NCBI RefSeq assembly: GCF_002154225.1
Contig: NZ_MTSE01000001.1
Coordinates: 372,001-436,000 of the forward strand
Reading direction: 5' to 3'
Source: Hymenobacter crusticola
GTDB lineage: Bacteria; Bacteroidota; Bacteroidia; Cytophagales; Hymenobacteraceae
Length of the DNA stretch: 64,000 bases
The notes below the pieces were generated by a model. That model ran no database searches. It worked only from the letters and a program-made list of their open reading frames with translations, and had not been told where the DNA came from. Numbering within the stretch: position 1 is the stretch's first letter; every line of letters begins with the position of its first letter. Positions 7,961 through 17,721 of this stretch are shown piece after piece. Position numbers and translations under genes: made by a program.

Positions 7961-8748
7961 AAACCATTGATTGTGAAGCCGCCGTCGACGCTTAAGCATT
8001 GGCCGGTGATGTAGCTGGCAGCGGGCAAACACAGGAAAGCCACAGCCGCAGCTACCTCTTCTGGCTCACCGATGCGTTGCATGGGGGTTCGGCTCAGCAC
8101 TTCATTGCGGTAGTCCTCGTTGCTGAGCACGCCGGCCGCTAACGGGGTCTGGATGTACCAGGGCGCTACCACGTTCACCCGAATCTTATCGGCGGCCCAC
8201 TCCACGGCTAGGTTGCGCGTGAGCTGAATCATGGCTGCTTTGGTCATGCCGTAGATGGCGCCGGTGCGCAGGTGTAACAACCCCGAAACGGAGGAAATAT
8301 TCACAATGCTGCTGCCACTGGCTGCCTGCAACAGTGGGTAAGCACCGCGGCACAGCTCAAACGTCGACTCCAAGTTTGTGGCCATGATGTGCTGGTATTC
8401 TTCCGAGCTGTAGGCTACCGTCTTCTTGCGAATGTTGGTGCCCACGTTATTCACTAGAATGTCGAGCGTGGGCGTGTGCTGTCGCACCGCTCCGAGTAAT
8501 GCGGCCCGACCGGCGGCGCTGCTTACGTCGGCGGCCAAGGCGTGGGCGTCGAGGCCTTGGCCGCGCCATTCGGCTACTTGCGCTTCCAGGGTTTCGGGCT
8601 GACGGGCAACCGCTAGCACGGTAGCGCCAAATTGCAGCAGCTCAGTGGCAATGGCCGCCCCGATTCCTTTGGACGCTCCGGTGACGAGAGCCGTACGGCC
8701 GGCTAGGTTCCAGCGATTAGTAAGCAAAGCGGCGTTGGGAGAAGTCAT
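7957..8748 (-). CDS. tropinone-reductase-like SDR oxidoreductase
   Basis: A 263-residue classical [11 protein letters not shown] lies at 23-30, NNVG at 100-103, and the catalytic residues are Ser153 (NISSVSG), Tyr166 and Lys170 (YGMTK). The ending [12 protein letters not shown] is typical of the family. The NNVG form and the motif near 205 ([10 protein letters not shown]) fit the tropinone-reductase-like subgroup, although the true substrate is unlikely to be tropinone. The TAG stop lies inside the right arm of an inverted repeat, so the last codon context has been replaced by that element. Confidence 0.88.
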   Translation of the reverse strand: MTSPNAALLTNRWNLAGRTALVTGASKGIGAAIATELLQFGATVLAVARQPETLEAQVAEWRGQGLDAHALAADVSSAAGRAALLGAVRQHTPTLDILVNNVGTNIRKKTVAYSSEEYQHIMATNLESTFELCRGAYPLLQAASGSSIVNISSVSGLLHLRTGAIYGMTKAAMIQLTRNLAVEWAADKIRVNVVAPWYIQTPLAAGVLSNEDYRNEVLSRTPMQRIGEPEEVAAAVAFLCLPAASYITGQCLSVDGGFTINGF

Positions 8749-9024
8749 ACAAGAGAAGAAAAACAGAAAGCTCTACGTGGACAGGATTGTCAAGGTCTTC
8801 TTTGGCAAAAAATTCCTGCGCCAAAAGCCAGCATCACGCACAGATACCTAGCTAACTGCTTTGGCTATGAACACGTTGCCTCGCTCATAGAAAGACGATT
8901 ATGGACAATACCGCTATGATTGTGACATGCGAAGGTAACAGGATTAAAATCTGATTAAGTTAGAAGCCTCCTATCTGCAAATCCAACTCGCTCCATTCTT
9001 TCTACACAATCTAAACCCCACTTT

Positions 9025-11508
9025 ATGCCCTACAAGTACTCTGCTGCCTTACTACTTTTCGGTGGCCTTCTTCACGCCAATGCCCAAGCGCAGGACCTCA
9101 GCCGAGTGCAGCGCAAGTTAGTCGCCGAAGACGGCACGCCTGCTTTCGTGCAGTTCAAGCCCGGTAGCCAAGCTTACAGCCTCAGCGAAGCCCACAAAGC
9201 TCTCACCGAGCAGCTACAGCTAACCAAAAATGACCAAGTGTTACAAACCAAAGCACAGACCGACCAGCTTGGCTTTGTGCACGAACGATTTGACCAATAT
9301 TACCGTGGCATCAAGGTAGAGCATGCTTCCTACAGCGTGCACGCCCGTCAGGGTACCATCGAGAGCATCAGTGGGCACTTTGCTTCTATTAAGGAGCTGA
9401 ATGTAACTCCGTCGCTGACGGCCAGCGCCGCATTGCAGCGCGCCCTCGACTACGTGGGCGCCAAGAAATACATGTGGCAAGATGCGACGGAAGAAGCCAA
9501 TCTTAAGCAAGATCAAAAAGACCTAGCTGCTACCTACAAGCCAGCAGGCGAGCTTGTTATCGTGACGCCGCCGAGCGCAGACCAAGACGCACAAACGACT
9601 GCGAACCAGCCTGTGCTGGCGTGGAAGTTCAACGTGTATGCCCAGCAGCCCGTGAGCCGCGCCTACATCTACGTGGATGCCCAAACGGGCCGGGTCGTGA
9701 TGAAGGACGATATCATCAAGCACGCCGGCGCTACCGGCACGTTTGCCACCGCGTACAGCGGCACCCGCTCCTTTGCCGACGAAACGACCACCGGTGGCTA
9801 CCGCTTGCGCGAGTACACCCGCGGCCTAGGTATTGAGACCTACAACTGCAAAAAAGGCAATAGCTACACCGCTGCTACCGACTTCGTAGACGCCGATAAC
9901 AACTGGACGGCCACCGAGTACAACAACACCAACTACGACAACGTGGCTGGCGATGCACACTTTGGCGCCCAGGCCACTTACGACTACTGGAAGGCTGTGC
10001 ACGGCCGCAACTCGTTCGACAACGCGGGTGCCAAAATCAAGAGCTACGTGCACTTCGATGATGCGCCTGGTGGCGCCGGCTACGAAAATGCCTTCTGGGA
10101 TGGTACGCGCATGACCTACGGCGACGGCGCTAGTACCTTCAAACCCCTCACGGCCATGGACGTATGCGGCCACGAAATTGGCCACGCCGTGTGCGAAAAC
10201 ACCGCTAACCTAACGTACTCGTACGAGTCGGGAGCCATGAACGAAGGCTTCTCCGACATCTGGGGTGCCTGCGTGGAAGCGCGCGCCGTGAGCACCTACG
10301 GCCTCACAGGTAAAAGCACGTGGCTCATCGGCGAAGAAATTATGAAAGCTGGTGGCGCCCTGCGCTCCATGAGCAACCCCAACCAATACCAGCAGCCGGA
10401 TACCTACAAAGGCACTTACTGGTACGCTGGTTCGTCGGACAACGGTGGCGTGCACACCAACTCGGGCGTGCTCAACTACTGGTTTTACCTGCTCAGCCAA
10501 GGTGGCAGCGGCACCAACGACATCGGCAGCAGCTACTCGGTGACGGGAACGGGTATTGACGTCGCGGCCAAGATTGCTTTCCGGGCGGAGGATGTGTATT
10601 TGACGTCTTCTGCCAACTACGCTAGCGCCCGCACGGCCGCCATTCAAGCCGCTACCGACTTATATGGCGCGGGTTCGGCGCAGGTAATTGCCACCACGAA
10701 TGCTTGGTACGCGGTGGGCGTGGGTGCGGCTTACAACAGCGGCGGCACCACTACACCGCCGCCTACGACTAGCACCGCCTATTGCAGCTCGAAAGGTACC
10801 TCTACGTATGAGTGGATTGACTTAGTGAAGCTAGGAGGTACCCTCAACCGCACGTCGGGTGCCGATGGCGGCTATTACGACGGTACGGCTACCGCCACGA
10901 GCGTAGCCGCCGGCTCTTCGCAGACGTTGTACTTCAGCGCAGGCTTTGCCTCTTCCGCTTACACGGAATACTGGAGAATCTACATCGACTGGAACCAGGA
11001 TGGTGACTTCACCGACTCAGGCGAGACCATTGTTTCTGGTTCGTCGGCTAGCGCAGCCACGATATCCTCTACCTTCACGGTACCTACCACTGCCAAAACC
11101 GGCAAAACCCGGCTGCGCGTGGTGCTGAGCTACAACTCCACGGCGACCAGCTGCGGCACGTACAGCTACGGCGAAACGGAAGATTACTCGGTTACTGTCA
11201 GCGGCGGCACCTTCGATAACACGGGTGTTGCGGGTCTGACGACGACCACAGGAGAATCGCTCAGCCAAGCTCCCGTCCGTCAGTTTGAGGTATACCCTAA
11301 CCCAGCCACCGACGTACTGCGCCTCTCGCTGCCCGACAACGCGACCGTGAAAGCGGTACACATATTCGACGCACGAGGCGCAGCGGTGAAGGGCGTTACC
11401 TACGAGGGCAATAGCCAGTTGAACGTCGCCAACCTAGCAAACGGTCTTTATACCATCAGCGTCAGCGACGGGCAGAAGGAGTTCCGTCAGCGCTTTGTAA
11501 AGCAATAA
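9025..11508 (+). CDS. secreted M4 thermolysin-like metalloprotease with T9SS sorting domain
   Basis: An 827-residue multidomain protease. In order: a signal peptide (about 1-22, ending NAQAQ), an FTP/PepSY propeptide (about 40-220) and a catalytic M4 domain. Zinc ligands are HEIGH at 383-387 and Glu407 in NEGFSDIWG, with the second catalytic region near 470 (DNGGVHTNSG). A proline/threonine linker follows, then a GEVED domain (about 590-731, ending GETEDYSV) and a C-terminal type IX sorting domain beginning FEVYPNPATD. It should be exported by T9SS to digest external protein. It has its own terminator. The start ATG is unambiguous. Confidence 0.95.
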   Translation: MPYKYSAALLLFGGLLHANAQAQDLSRVQRKLVAEDGTPAFVQFKPGSQAYSLSEAHKALTEQLQLTKNDQVLQTKAQTDQLGFVHERFDQYYRGIKVEHASYSVHARQGTIESISGHFASIKELNVTPSLTASAALQRALDYVGAKKYMWQDATEEANLKQDQKDLAATYKPAGELVIVTPPSADQDAQTTANQPVLAWKFNVYAQQPVSRAYIYVDAQTGRVVMKDDIIKHAGATGTFATAYSGTRSFADETTTGGYRLREYTRGLGIETYNCKKGNSYTAATDFVDADNNWTATEYNNTNYDNVAGDAHFGAQATYDYWKAVHGRNSFDNAGAKIKSYVHFDDAPGGAGYENAFWDGTRMTYGDGASTFKPLTAMDVCGHEIGHAVCENTANLTYSYESGAMNEGFSDIWGACVEARAVSTYGLTGKSTWLIGEEIMKAGGALRSMSNPNQYQQPDTYKGTYWYAGSSDNGGVHTNSGVLNYWFYLLSQGGSGTNDIGSSYSVTGTGIDVAAKIAFRAEDVYLTSSANYASARTAAIQAATDLYGAGSAQVIATTNAWYAVGVGAAYNSGGTTTPPPTTSTAYCSSKGTSTYEWIDLVKLGGTLNRTSGADGGYYDGTATATSVAAGSSQTLYFSAGFASSAYTEYWRIYIDWNQDGDFTDSGETIVSGSSASAATISSTFTVPTTAKTGKTRLRVVLSYNSTATSCGTYSYGETEDYSVTVSGGTFDNTGVAGLTTTTGESLSQAPVRQFEVYPNPATDVLRLSLPDNATVKAVHIFDARGAAVKGVTYEGNSQLNVANLANGLYTISVSDGQKEFRQRFVKQ

Positions 11509-11537
11509 TCGGCTCCGCCACTACCAACTACCTAACT

Positions 11538-11567
11538 AAAAAGGCCCGTCTTGCGACGGGCCTTTTT
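11538..11567 (+). terminator. intrinsic terminator of the M4 protease gene
   Basis: AAAAAGGCCCGTC pairs perfectly with GACGGGCCTTTTT around the loop TTGC. It lies 30 bases after the stop codon. Confidence 0.9.
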
Positions 11568-11643
11568 AGTTGTGAATCACTGCTTCGTACATCGTTGCGC
11601 CATGAAGTTAGCACGCTGACCTAGGTGCAGGCATGCAACGAAG

Positions 11644-11667
11644 CGCGAAGCAGGCGTTTCGCGCTAC
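11644..11667. repeat. single copy of the GTAGCGCG hairpin repeat
   Basis: Read on the minus strand this 24-base unit begins GTAGCGCG and ends CGCG with a self-complementary middle (CGCGAAA...GCTTCGCG). It matches the layout of the units at 23529, 29570 and 44967 but with a different centre. A degraded partner may lie at 11583-11600. Confidence 0.6.
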
Positions 11668-11670
11668 TTG

Positions 11671-12405
11671 CTACCAAAATGCATACTCCAGCTTTAGCTC
11701 GGCGCGGGCGTAGCCATCGTTGGCCGCGGAGTTGGCGCGGGCGCTAACATCGTCGAGGTGGTCAGTGGTAGTAAAGTAGTAGGCTGCTTCCGCCGTAGCG
11801 TTGAGTGTACGCGTCAAACGTACCGTAACACCTAGGCCTACGGGCGCCACAATGGCCATGGCGGGATAATCATTGCGTTCTGGCTGCAAGAAGGTGGTGT
11901 ACGTTTCGGGGCGTGTGGTGCCGTAGTAGCTCTTAGGGTTATAGAGCAGCAAGCCGACCCCTGCTTTTAGATAGGGCTTCACAATAGCACCAGGGCCGCG
12001 CGGATCGGCGTACTCGGCTTCATCATGGAAAGGCTCGTAGCGGAAGAACACCTCCCCCGATCCGTTTCGGGCCCGAAAAGCTAGGTTCCGCTCCGGCAGG
12101 TCGTCTTTGGCGCCGATTTGAAAAGCGGACAACTCACTGCCAATCAGCAAGTGCGGCCACAATTGATACAGTACGCCCAAGCTTCCGCTAATGCCAGGAA
12201 AATTGTTGCCGAGGCTGCTTGTTAGGTCGCCGTTGTAAAAGCCCGCCCCAAGGCCAGCGGTGAGGCGCACTGGCCCCCGGTGGTAGGGCCGCGCTTGGCT
12301 GTTGTAATAGCGACGTCGGCGCTCAGGACCGCTTTGTGCCGCTCCCATGCGCGGCAGGAAGGTAATAAGCAGAAGTGCGCTTAAAAGCAGCGGACGGTAA
12401 TTCAC
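11671..12405 (-). CDS. DUF6089-like outer-membrane beta-barrel protein
   Basis: A 244-residue protein starting with GTG at 12405. It has a signal peptide (LLLSALLLITFLPRMGAAQ) and then alternating amphipathic strands. These include RLTAGLGAGFYNGDL, the phrase PGISGSLGVLYQLWPHLLIGSEL, and the terminal strand RAELKLEYAFW, which ends in an aromatic residue as outer-membrane barrels do. The GxGxxxYxGDL pattern resembles the DUF6089 group of Bacteroidota. It probably sits in the outer membrane; no partner or ligand is visible. It lies 86 bases downstream of the TPR gene on the same strand and may share its transcript. Confidence 0.75.
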   Translation of the reverse strand: MNYRPLLLSALLLITFLPRMGAAQSGPERRRRYYNSQARPYHRGPVRLTAGLGAGFYNGDLTSSLGNNFPGISGSLGVLYQLWPHLLIGSELSAFQIGAKDDLPERNLAFRARNGSGEVFFRYEPFHDEAEYADPRGPGAIVKPYLKAGVGLLLYNPKSYYGTTRPETYTTFLQPERNDYPAMAIVAPVGLGVTVRLTRTLNATAEAAYYFTTTDHLDDVSARANSAANDGYARAELKLEYAFW

Positions 12406-12491
12406 GAGTAAAAACGCTTGGTGAGAAAAAGAGCGGGGCCGGACATACGACTTCGCCCGGCCCCTGGTTTGTTAACGCTATGTTTCCCGAT

Positions 12492-13217
12492 TTATTTGAA
12501 CTTCCCTTCCGGATCAGGCATCTTGGCTATCAGATCGCCAATTAATTGAAAATCAAGGCTTGTCATGTTCACATTCTGGCCAGTATGTACGGCCTCCCAA
12601 GCTTTGGCGTAGTTTTCCTGCAAGTAGTAGCCGCGGGCTAGCTGCTGCCAGGCGCCGGCATTCTTCGGATCGGTGGCCACGGCTTTTTGTAGGTAGTCCA
12701 TGCTCTGTGTCAGGCTCTTTTTCTTCTTATCCTTGTCGTATTGAATCAAATAGCTAGCACCTAGGTCGGCCATGAGTTGCGCATCGGTGGGCGTGATGGC
12801 TAGCGCCTGCGTCAGCAAGCTGATGGCCTCGTCGTTGTTGGCGCGCTGACTAGCTATTACGCCAAGGCCCCGGTAAGCATCTGCGTTCTTCTGATCGAGC
12901 AGCCAGGCTAGGTTAAACCGATACACGGCAGTATCTATGTGGTTTTCAACCAAGTATTCATAGCCTTTACCGGAAAAGAACTTGCTGGCTTCGGTGCGCG
13001 AAGCAAAGCTCCGGCCTACGTCGGTCAGAAAAGCAGCTCCCACAACTTGCTCGGCCTGTGCCGGCGAGGCGCCTCCGAAAAGCGGCAGCAATCGGCTCGC
13101 TTTGTCTAGGGGAGCCGCTGTTCCTGGCTTGGTCTTAATTTTAACTTTTCGTTGAGCTTGGGTAGGAGCAGCCACTGCCCATAGGAGCAATACTGCCAAC
13201 CACACTAATTTCTTCAT
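12492..13217 (-). CDS. exported TPR-repeat protein
   Basis: A 241-residue protein with a signal peptide (MKKLVWLAVLLLWAVAAPTQAQ). Tetratricopeptide repeats cover roughly residues 80-220: NADAYRGLGVIASQRANNDEAISLLTQ-type, then TDAQLMADLGASYLI, and NAGAWQQLARGYYLQENYAKAWEAV. It is probably a periplasmic scaffold. The start ATG at 13217 is well supported by the signal peptide. It is followed on the same strand by the beta-barrel gene, which suggests envelope work, but no pathway can be named. Confidence 0.83.
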   Translation of the reverse strand: MKKLVWLAVLLLWAVAAPTQAQRKVKIKTKPGTAAPLDKASRLLPLFGGASPAQAEQVVGAAFLTDVGRSFASRTEASKFFSGKGYEYLVENHIDTAVYRFNLAWLLDQKNADAYRGLGVIASQRANNDEAISLLTQALAITPTDAQLMADLGASYLIQYDKDKKKKSLTQSMDYLQKAVATDPKNAGAWQQLARGYYLQENYAKAWEAVHTGQNVNMTSLDFQLIGDLIAKMPDPEGKFK

Positions 13218-13540
13218 GGGAGGTGCGCGTAAAAAAACGGGTATAAACTTCTCAGCAAAGTACTACTAGTAGGAGCGTTTCGCAAAGCCCTAGGTGCCTT
13301 CCGATCATCTACCACTCGAAAGCAAGTTGTGTCCCGTGCCAGGGTCATACCCTGTTGCCTAGCGAGCTTGGCTGGGGTAGCTCCGTGCAAGACATACATC
13401 CTCCGGTTCGAGTTCCGAGGAAGTCTCACAGGTTATAGGCTAATAGGCAGCATGTTGCACAGAATATCATCTATAGGGCAACAATTATATAGCATCTTAC
13501 TATTTTATTTTTGTAATTTTGAACAATTTCCATAAGATTT
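13218..13540. other. 323-base intergenic region with plus-strand promoter
   Basis: No convincing gene is seen. The right end becomes A+T-rich and holds two overlapping -7 elements for the downstream gene: TATTTTTG at 13506-13513 and TAATTTTG at 13514-13521. A T-loop-like string GGTTCGAGTTCC near 13395 has no tRNA around it. Confidence 0.6.
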
Positions 13541-14602
13541 ATGGTTAATCTTACCTTTACGAAACCACGTTCTGCTCTATCTCCTACTACTCCCCACCCT
13601 ATGACGCGCCACATTATCCTTTCTTACGGACGGTCCACCGAACACCAACGCGCTATCTTTGCCATCCTCAGTTTCTGGTCGTGGTACACCGGAGATAGGA
13701 GCACTATCAAGACCGTAGTGTACACTGATCAGCCGGCGGCCTTTGCTCCTTACCTCGAGGGCTTACCAATTGAATACAAATTGTTGACGCCTGCTAGCTT
13801 AGAGGAAATGTACGGTCCGCAACGCTACATTCACCGGGCTAAGGCAGTTATCATCGACCAGCTTTTCCGCGACTATCCTACCGATCGTGTACTATTCTGC
13901 GATTCGGACACCTTCTTCGTGGCTTCATCCGACGAGCTGCTTGGCCTGATGCAACCCGGTGTGAGCCTGATGCATATGCGCGAGGCTCGCTACGTTGACT
14001 CAGTTACCAAAGGCGTTTCTTCCGAAGAAGTACAGGGCATTCAGAAAGCCGTTGACTACATCGACTCACATCCATTTCAGATTGGTTCGCGGCAACACCA
14101 GTTCCAGAAAACGCAGTTCATGTGGAATTCGGGCGTGCTGGGCCTAACAGAGGAAGTAGCTAGCCTACTACCCGACGTATGCGCCACGCTCGACACGCTG
14201 TACCGTAATGGAAAATGGCTAGTAACCGAGCAGGTAGCCTTCTCCTTGGTGCTACCCACCAAAACGAAGCTGTTGGCCAGCAACCACTACGTGTTTCATT
14301 ACTGGTTCAAGCCGCTGAAAGTGCTGATGGATGGCCTGTTAGCGGCGTTGCTCACGCCCCAATTCACTACCTTGACCGTTTCGGAGCGCCTGACGAAGGT
14401 AAAGCACCTCACCAACAAGTGGCCGCACCTCATCGTGCTCAGCAACGCCCGCGAAGAAGTCATACGAGGCTTTTCGGGGGGTGGCGTGATTCACGGCCTG
14501 AAAAGTGCCAAACTTGCCGTCGATACGCTACCAAGCTCACCGTTCAACGCAAAGTTTGCCAAGAGTCTCTTCAACGTACTGACGCACAAACCGCTGCGCT
14601 AA
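13541..14602 (+). CDS. glycosyltransferase-like (GT-A fold) protein
   Basis: A 353-residue protein with no close family recognised by eye. Near residue 120 it has VLFCDSDTFF, a DxD motif following a hydrophobic strand, as in nucleotide-sugar-binding GT-A glycosyltransferases. QFMWNSGVLGL near residue 190 and the later QVAFSLVL segment also fit glycosyltransferase family 8 or capsule-type enzymes. The start could be ATG 13541 (13-20 bases after two -7 elements) or ATG 13601, where the conserved region (MTRHIILSYG) begins. There is no signal peptide. It is a lone gene with strong signals on both sides; acceptor and donor are unknown. Confidence 0.65.
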   Translation: MVNLTFTKPRSALSPTTPHPMTRHIILSYGRSTEHQRAIFAILSFWSWYTGDRSTIKTVVYTDQPAAFAPYLEGLPIEYKLLTPASLEEMYGPQRYIHRAKAVIIDQLFRDYPTDRVLFCDSDTFFVASSDELLGLMQPGVSLMHMREARYVDSVTKGVSSEEVQGIQKAVDYIDSHPFQIGSRQHQFQKTQFMWNSGVLGLTEEVASLLPDVCATLDTLYRNGKWLVTEQVAFSLVLPTKTKLLASNHYVFHYWFKPLKVLMDGLLAALLTPQFTTLTVSERLTKVKHLTNKWPHLIVLSNAREEVIRGFSGGGVIHGLKSAKLAVDTLPSSPFNAKFAKSLFNVLTHKPLR

Positions 14603-14643
14603 CAACGCAGTTTCGGTGGTCAGTCTACTGCGCATAATACCGG

Positions 14644-14679
14644 GCGCCCGCAGCAGAAGCTAGCTCCTGCTGCGGGCGC
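14644..14679. terminator. strong hairpin after the glycosyltransferase-like gene
   Basis: GCGCCCGCAGCAG and CTGCTGCGGGCGC form a perfect 13-bp stem with a 10-base loop. No T tract follows, so it may be a processing hairpin as much as a terminator. Confidence 0.6.
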
Positions 14680-14833
14680 TCGAGTCATGTTGTATCCAGT
14701 TAGCTTAGCGGCCTACTTTGCCGAGTCAATTATAGCTTTAGGGCTCGCTCTGCGTTGAAGCCGTGCGTAGTAACTTGCTTGGGGCACCTAGGTTGCTGCA
14801 CGCTTACCTCAGGCCATACTAACTGCCTTGCCG

Positions 14834-15700
14834 ATGAGCACACTTACTCCCACCTATCAGCTGCAAGCGTTTGCTGAGGATAAGGAGAATACCCTAGCGG
14901 TGTTCTTTCCCGATTACGCAGCGCCGAAGCCGAAGATTCCGTTGCACTTGCCTTATCGGGGCGATTATTACAAGATCAGCCTTTGCCTGCGTGGCACCGC
15001 CGAGCTTAAAGCGAACCAGGAAACGTACGTCGTTGCGCCCAACTGCCTGATCCTAGCAACGCCGGATGTGCTCAAGCAGTGGGGGCACATCACTGACGAC
15101 TACGAAACGTTGTCCGTCTTTTTTACCAAAGACTTCATCACGGCCAATAACGCTGCCACAGATAAGCTTCGCTTTTTCGTGGCGCCTCCCACGTACGTGC
15201 TTCAGCTTTCCGCGGCTCAGGCTGCCAACATCGCATCCTCTTTTCGCTTTCTACAACAGAAGTACAATACCCCTAACGCACAGCGTGATAACATTTTAAA
15301 GAACATTATCAACAGCCTGTTGTATGAGATAGGCGAACTATACGACCAACAGCCAGCCGCACCGCCAACGCGTCAGTTCAGGAGCCAGCTGCTGACCAGC
15401 GCTTTCCGGCAGCTGGTTCAGGCGCATTGCGTTTCCGTGCGCAGCGTAAAGTTCTACGCCGCCGCTTTGTGCATTAGCCCGAAGTATCTCACGGAACTGG
15501 TGAAAGAAGCTACCGGCCGCACCGCGAGCGACTGGATAGCCGAGGCGGTGGTGGTAGAAGCCAAAGCCTTGTTGCAGAACCAGGCCGTCACGATCTATCA
15601 GGTAGCGGCAAGCCTGCATTTTGCCGATCAGTTTGCGTTCAGCCGATTCTTCAAAAAGACGACTGGCTTATCACCAACCGCCTACCGGCTCGCGGGCTAA
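14834..15700 (+). CDS. AraC-family transcriptional regulator
   Basis: A 288-residue regulator. The N-terminal 160 residues form a cupin-like sensor (YKISLCLRGTAELKANQETY). The C-terminal 100 residues hold two helix-turn-helix units: SVRSVKFYAAALCISPKYLTELVKEATG and then TIYQVAASLHFADQFAFSRFFKKTTGLSPTAYR, the standard AraC signature. I chose ATG 14834 rather than the TTG two codons upstream. The next gene on the same strand, an NmrA-type oxidoreductase, is a plausible target, since such pairs are common. The inducer is unknown. Confidence 0.93.
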   Translation: MSTLTPTYQLQAFAEDKENTLAVFFPDYAAPKPKIPLHLPYRGDYYKISLCLRGTAELKANQETYVVAPNCLILATPDVLKQWGHITDDYETLSVFFTKDFITANNAATDKLRFFVAPPTYVLQLSAAQAANIASSFRFLQQKYNTPNAQRDNILKNIINSLLYEIGELYDQQPAAPPTRQFRSQLLTSAFRQLVQAHCVSVRSVKFYAAALCISPKYLTELVKEATGRTASDWIAEAVVVEAKALLQNQAVTIYQVAASLHFADQFAFSRFFKKTTGLSPTAYRLAG

Positions 15701-15868
15701 GCACGTTTACCGCCTTTTGGCCACATCTTGCCACCATTCAGCCATTCCGCTGGCTTGCCTAAGCGAAGAACTTTGCAGCTGTATTAGTCGATTGTGCGCT
15801 GTTGGCGTGCGCTTTCTCTAGTGGGCCCCAACAGCAGCAATTCAGGCATTCACGCAAAACTTCTTCGT

Positions 15869-16729
15869 ATGATTTTAGTAACTGGAGCTACCGGACACCT
15901 AGGCACTGCCGTGCTGCAAACGCTCTTGCGTAAGACTGATGCCGCGCAGCTAGCCGCCTTCGTGCGCGACGAGCAAAAAGCCGCCGAATTGAAAGCGCAG
16001 GGCGTAAGCCTGCGCCTAGGCAGCTACGAAGACTCCGCTTCGTTGGAGCAAGCCATGCAGGGCATCGAAAAGGTGCTTCTTATTTCGGGTGGCGGCGAAG
16101 AGGACGCACTGCAACAGCACCAGCAGGTGGTAGATGCCGCCAAAAGAGCGGGGGTCCGGTGCCTAGCCTACACGAGCCGAGCCCTGAAAGATCCTAGCAC
16201 CCTAGCCAACCAGCTCATGGTGCGCCATTTTCAAACGGAGGCATACATCCAGGCCAGCGGCTTGTCGTATCTCATTTTTCGCAACATTCTGTACATGGAT
16301 GTGCTGCCGTTATTTACGGGTCCTCAGGTGCTGGAAACAGGCATCAACCTGCCGGCCGGTCAGGGAAAGGTGGCGTATGCGCTACGTAGCGAAATGGGCG
16401 AGGCCATTGCGAACGTGCTGCTGAAGCCTAGCTACGCTAGCTGCATCTACCACCTTACCGGCCGCACGGCCTACTCTTTCGACGATGTAGCGGCGGCTCT
16501 AACAGCGGCTTCAGGAAAGAAAGTGGCGTACACGCCCGTCGAGAAAGCCGCCTTTGCAGCTGGCATGCAAAAGCGCGGCGTGCCAGAACTCGCCATTGAG
16601 CGCACCATTGGATTCATGACGGATATTGCACACGGACAGGAAGCCGAAGTAAGCCACGATTTAGAAACGCTGTTGGGACGCCAACCGACGCCGCTGCAAG
16701 AAGGGGTAAAAATGCTCTACAAGTTATAG
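15869..16729 (+). CDS. NmrA/QorB-like NAD(P)H-binding protein
   Basis: A 286-residue atypical SDR. The nucleotide-binding motif TGATGHLG lies at 5-12, right after the first strand, which fixes the start at ATG 15869; the open frame extends upstream without coding character. LLISGGGEED and the later LIFRNILYMDVLP fit the NmrA/quinone-reductase QorB group, which either reduces quinones or senses NAD(P)H. It lies 168 bases after the AraC regulator on the same strand. Confidence 0.88.
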   Translation: MILVTGATGHLGTAVLQTLLRKTDAAQLAAFVRDEQKAAELKAQGVSLRLGSYEDSASLEQAMQGIEKVLLISGGGEEDALQQHQQVVDAAKRAGVRCLAYTSRALKDPSTLANQLMVRHFQTEAYIQASGLSYLIFRNILYMDVLPLFTGPQVLETGINLPAGQGKVAYALRSEMGEAIANVLLKPSYASCIYHLTGRTAYSFDDVAAALTAASGKKVAYTPVEKAAFAAGMQKRGVPELAIERTIGFMTDIAHGQEAEVSHDLETLLGRQPTPLQEGVKMLYKL

Positions 16730-16809
16730 CAAGTATTGGCCGCCTACCTAACCCTTGTGGTGCTCAAAAACATCTACCGTAGCAAAAGCAGCTATACGGA
16801 GGCTGAAAG

Positions 16810-17064
16810 CTACTTCTTCTTTGGCTGTATTGGTACGGGGTGGTTATCCGGGCGACTAACGCGCTGAATCTTGCGGCCTAGCTCCTCAGTATTCTCAACT
16901 ACTACCGGGCTTTTATACTTGATAGCCTTGCGGTTAGCTTGGCGGGTAGTTTTGGTAGTTGGCTCGGTCGAGGCTGAAGTGGGCGCTGTTTGCGCCGAAG
17001 CACTGGTCCCAAACCCCAGTAGTACCAAGAAGAGTAAAGTAGCAAAAGTGGAGCGCATAGCCAT
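16810..17064 (-). CDS. small secreted protein of unknown function
   Basis: An 84-residue protein. A signal peptide (STFATLLFLVLLGFGTSASAQ) is followed by a short, threonine-rich and basic mature part ending in PVPIQPKKK. ATG at 17064 or 17058 both fit; I give the first. No domain is recognised. It stands alone on the minus strand, convergent with the NmrA gene. Confidence 0.55.
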   Translation of the reverse strand: MAMRSTFATLLFLVLLGFGTSASAQTAPTSASTEPTTKTTRQANRKAIKYKSPVVVENTEELGRKIQRVSRPDNHPVPIQPKKK

Positions 17065-17160
17065 AAGGAGTAAGTACTGACAACAAGCTAGGTAGAACGC
17101 GAAACTTATTGATCTGTTGTTACATAGCATGAATTACTATTGCGAAATCAGTAGCCCTCG

Positions 17161-17670
17161 CTAAAACAGCTCTCCTTGCGCGGGCGGGTTCTCGAACGTT
17201 AGTAGCCACTTTTTGCGTGCTAGGCCCCCTGCGTAACCAGTAAGCTGCCCACCTGCGCCAATAACCCGATGACACGGACAAACGATAGCCAACGGATTCT
17301 GACCGTTGGCGGCGCCCACAGCTCGCACCGCTTTCGGGTCGCCGAGCTGGCGAGCTAGGTCAAGGTAAGAAGCCGTCCGACCATAGCCAATGCCAGGTAG
17401 TGCGGCCCACACACGTCTTTGAAAGTCAGTTCCTTGCTGCAAGTCATACGCGAGGTCGAAAGTGCGTAGTTCGCGGCCAAAGTAAGCCCGCAACTGCTGC
17501 TCAGCCGCGCGTAGGCACGTTGGCAACAGTTCGCGCGGCGTGGGAGCGGTGTGGCTGTCCTCGCGAAAGAGAACGGCCGACAAGCCTGCCTCCGTACCAC
17601 GCAGCTCCAGAAGGCCTACCGGTGAAGCTAGGTAGGCGACGGCTAAGGATGTAGCAGTAGCAGTTTGCAT
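17161..17670 (-). CDS. ogt: methylated-DNA-protein cysteine methyltransferase
   Basis: A 169-residue suicide repair enzyme that moves the alkyl group from O6-alkylguanine to its own cysteine. The acceptor is Cys133 in the invariant PCHRV. The upstream helix-turn-helix arginine-finger segment (YGRTASYLDLARQLGDPKAVRAVGAANGQNP) and the C-terminal YAGGLARKKWLL are standard. There is no Ada regulatory domain, so it is the Ogt type. On the minus strand a near-consensus -7 element (GATCTTTG) lies about 20 bases upstream of the start. Length is normal. Confidence 0.95.
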   Translation of the reverse strand: MQTATATSLAVAYLASPVGLLELRGTEAGLSAVLFREDSHTAPTPRELLPTCLRAAEQQLRAYFGRELRTFDLAYDLQQGTDFQRRVWAALPGIGYGRTASYLDLARQLGDPKAVRAVGAANGQNPLAIVCPCHRVIGAGGQLTGYAGGLARKKWLLTFENPPAQGELF

Positions 17671-17721
17671 ACAGCAAGTAACTACTTTCGCCGCAAAGAT
17701 CTGATAAGCAGGTGCGTTTGA

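Noticed and set aside
13385..13410. T-loop-like GGTTCGAGTTCC suggesting a tRNA
   Set aside because: No acceptor stem, D arm or anticodon arm can be folded around it.
13214..13429. 71-codon minus frame upstream of the TPR gene
   Set aside because: It overlaps the TPR start by four bases but shows no domain, signal or codon character; the region is more likely regulatory.
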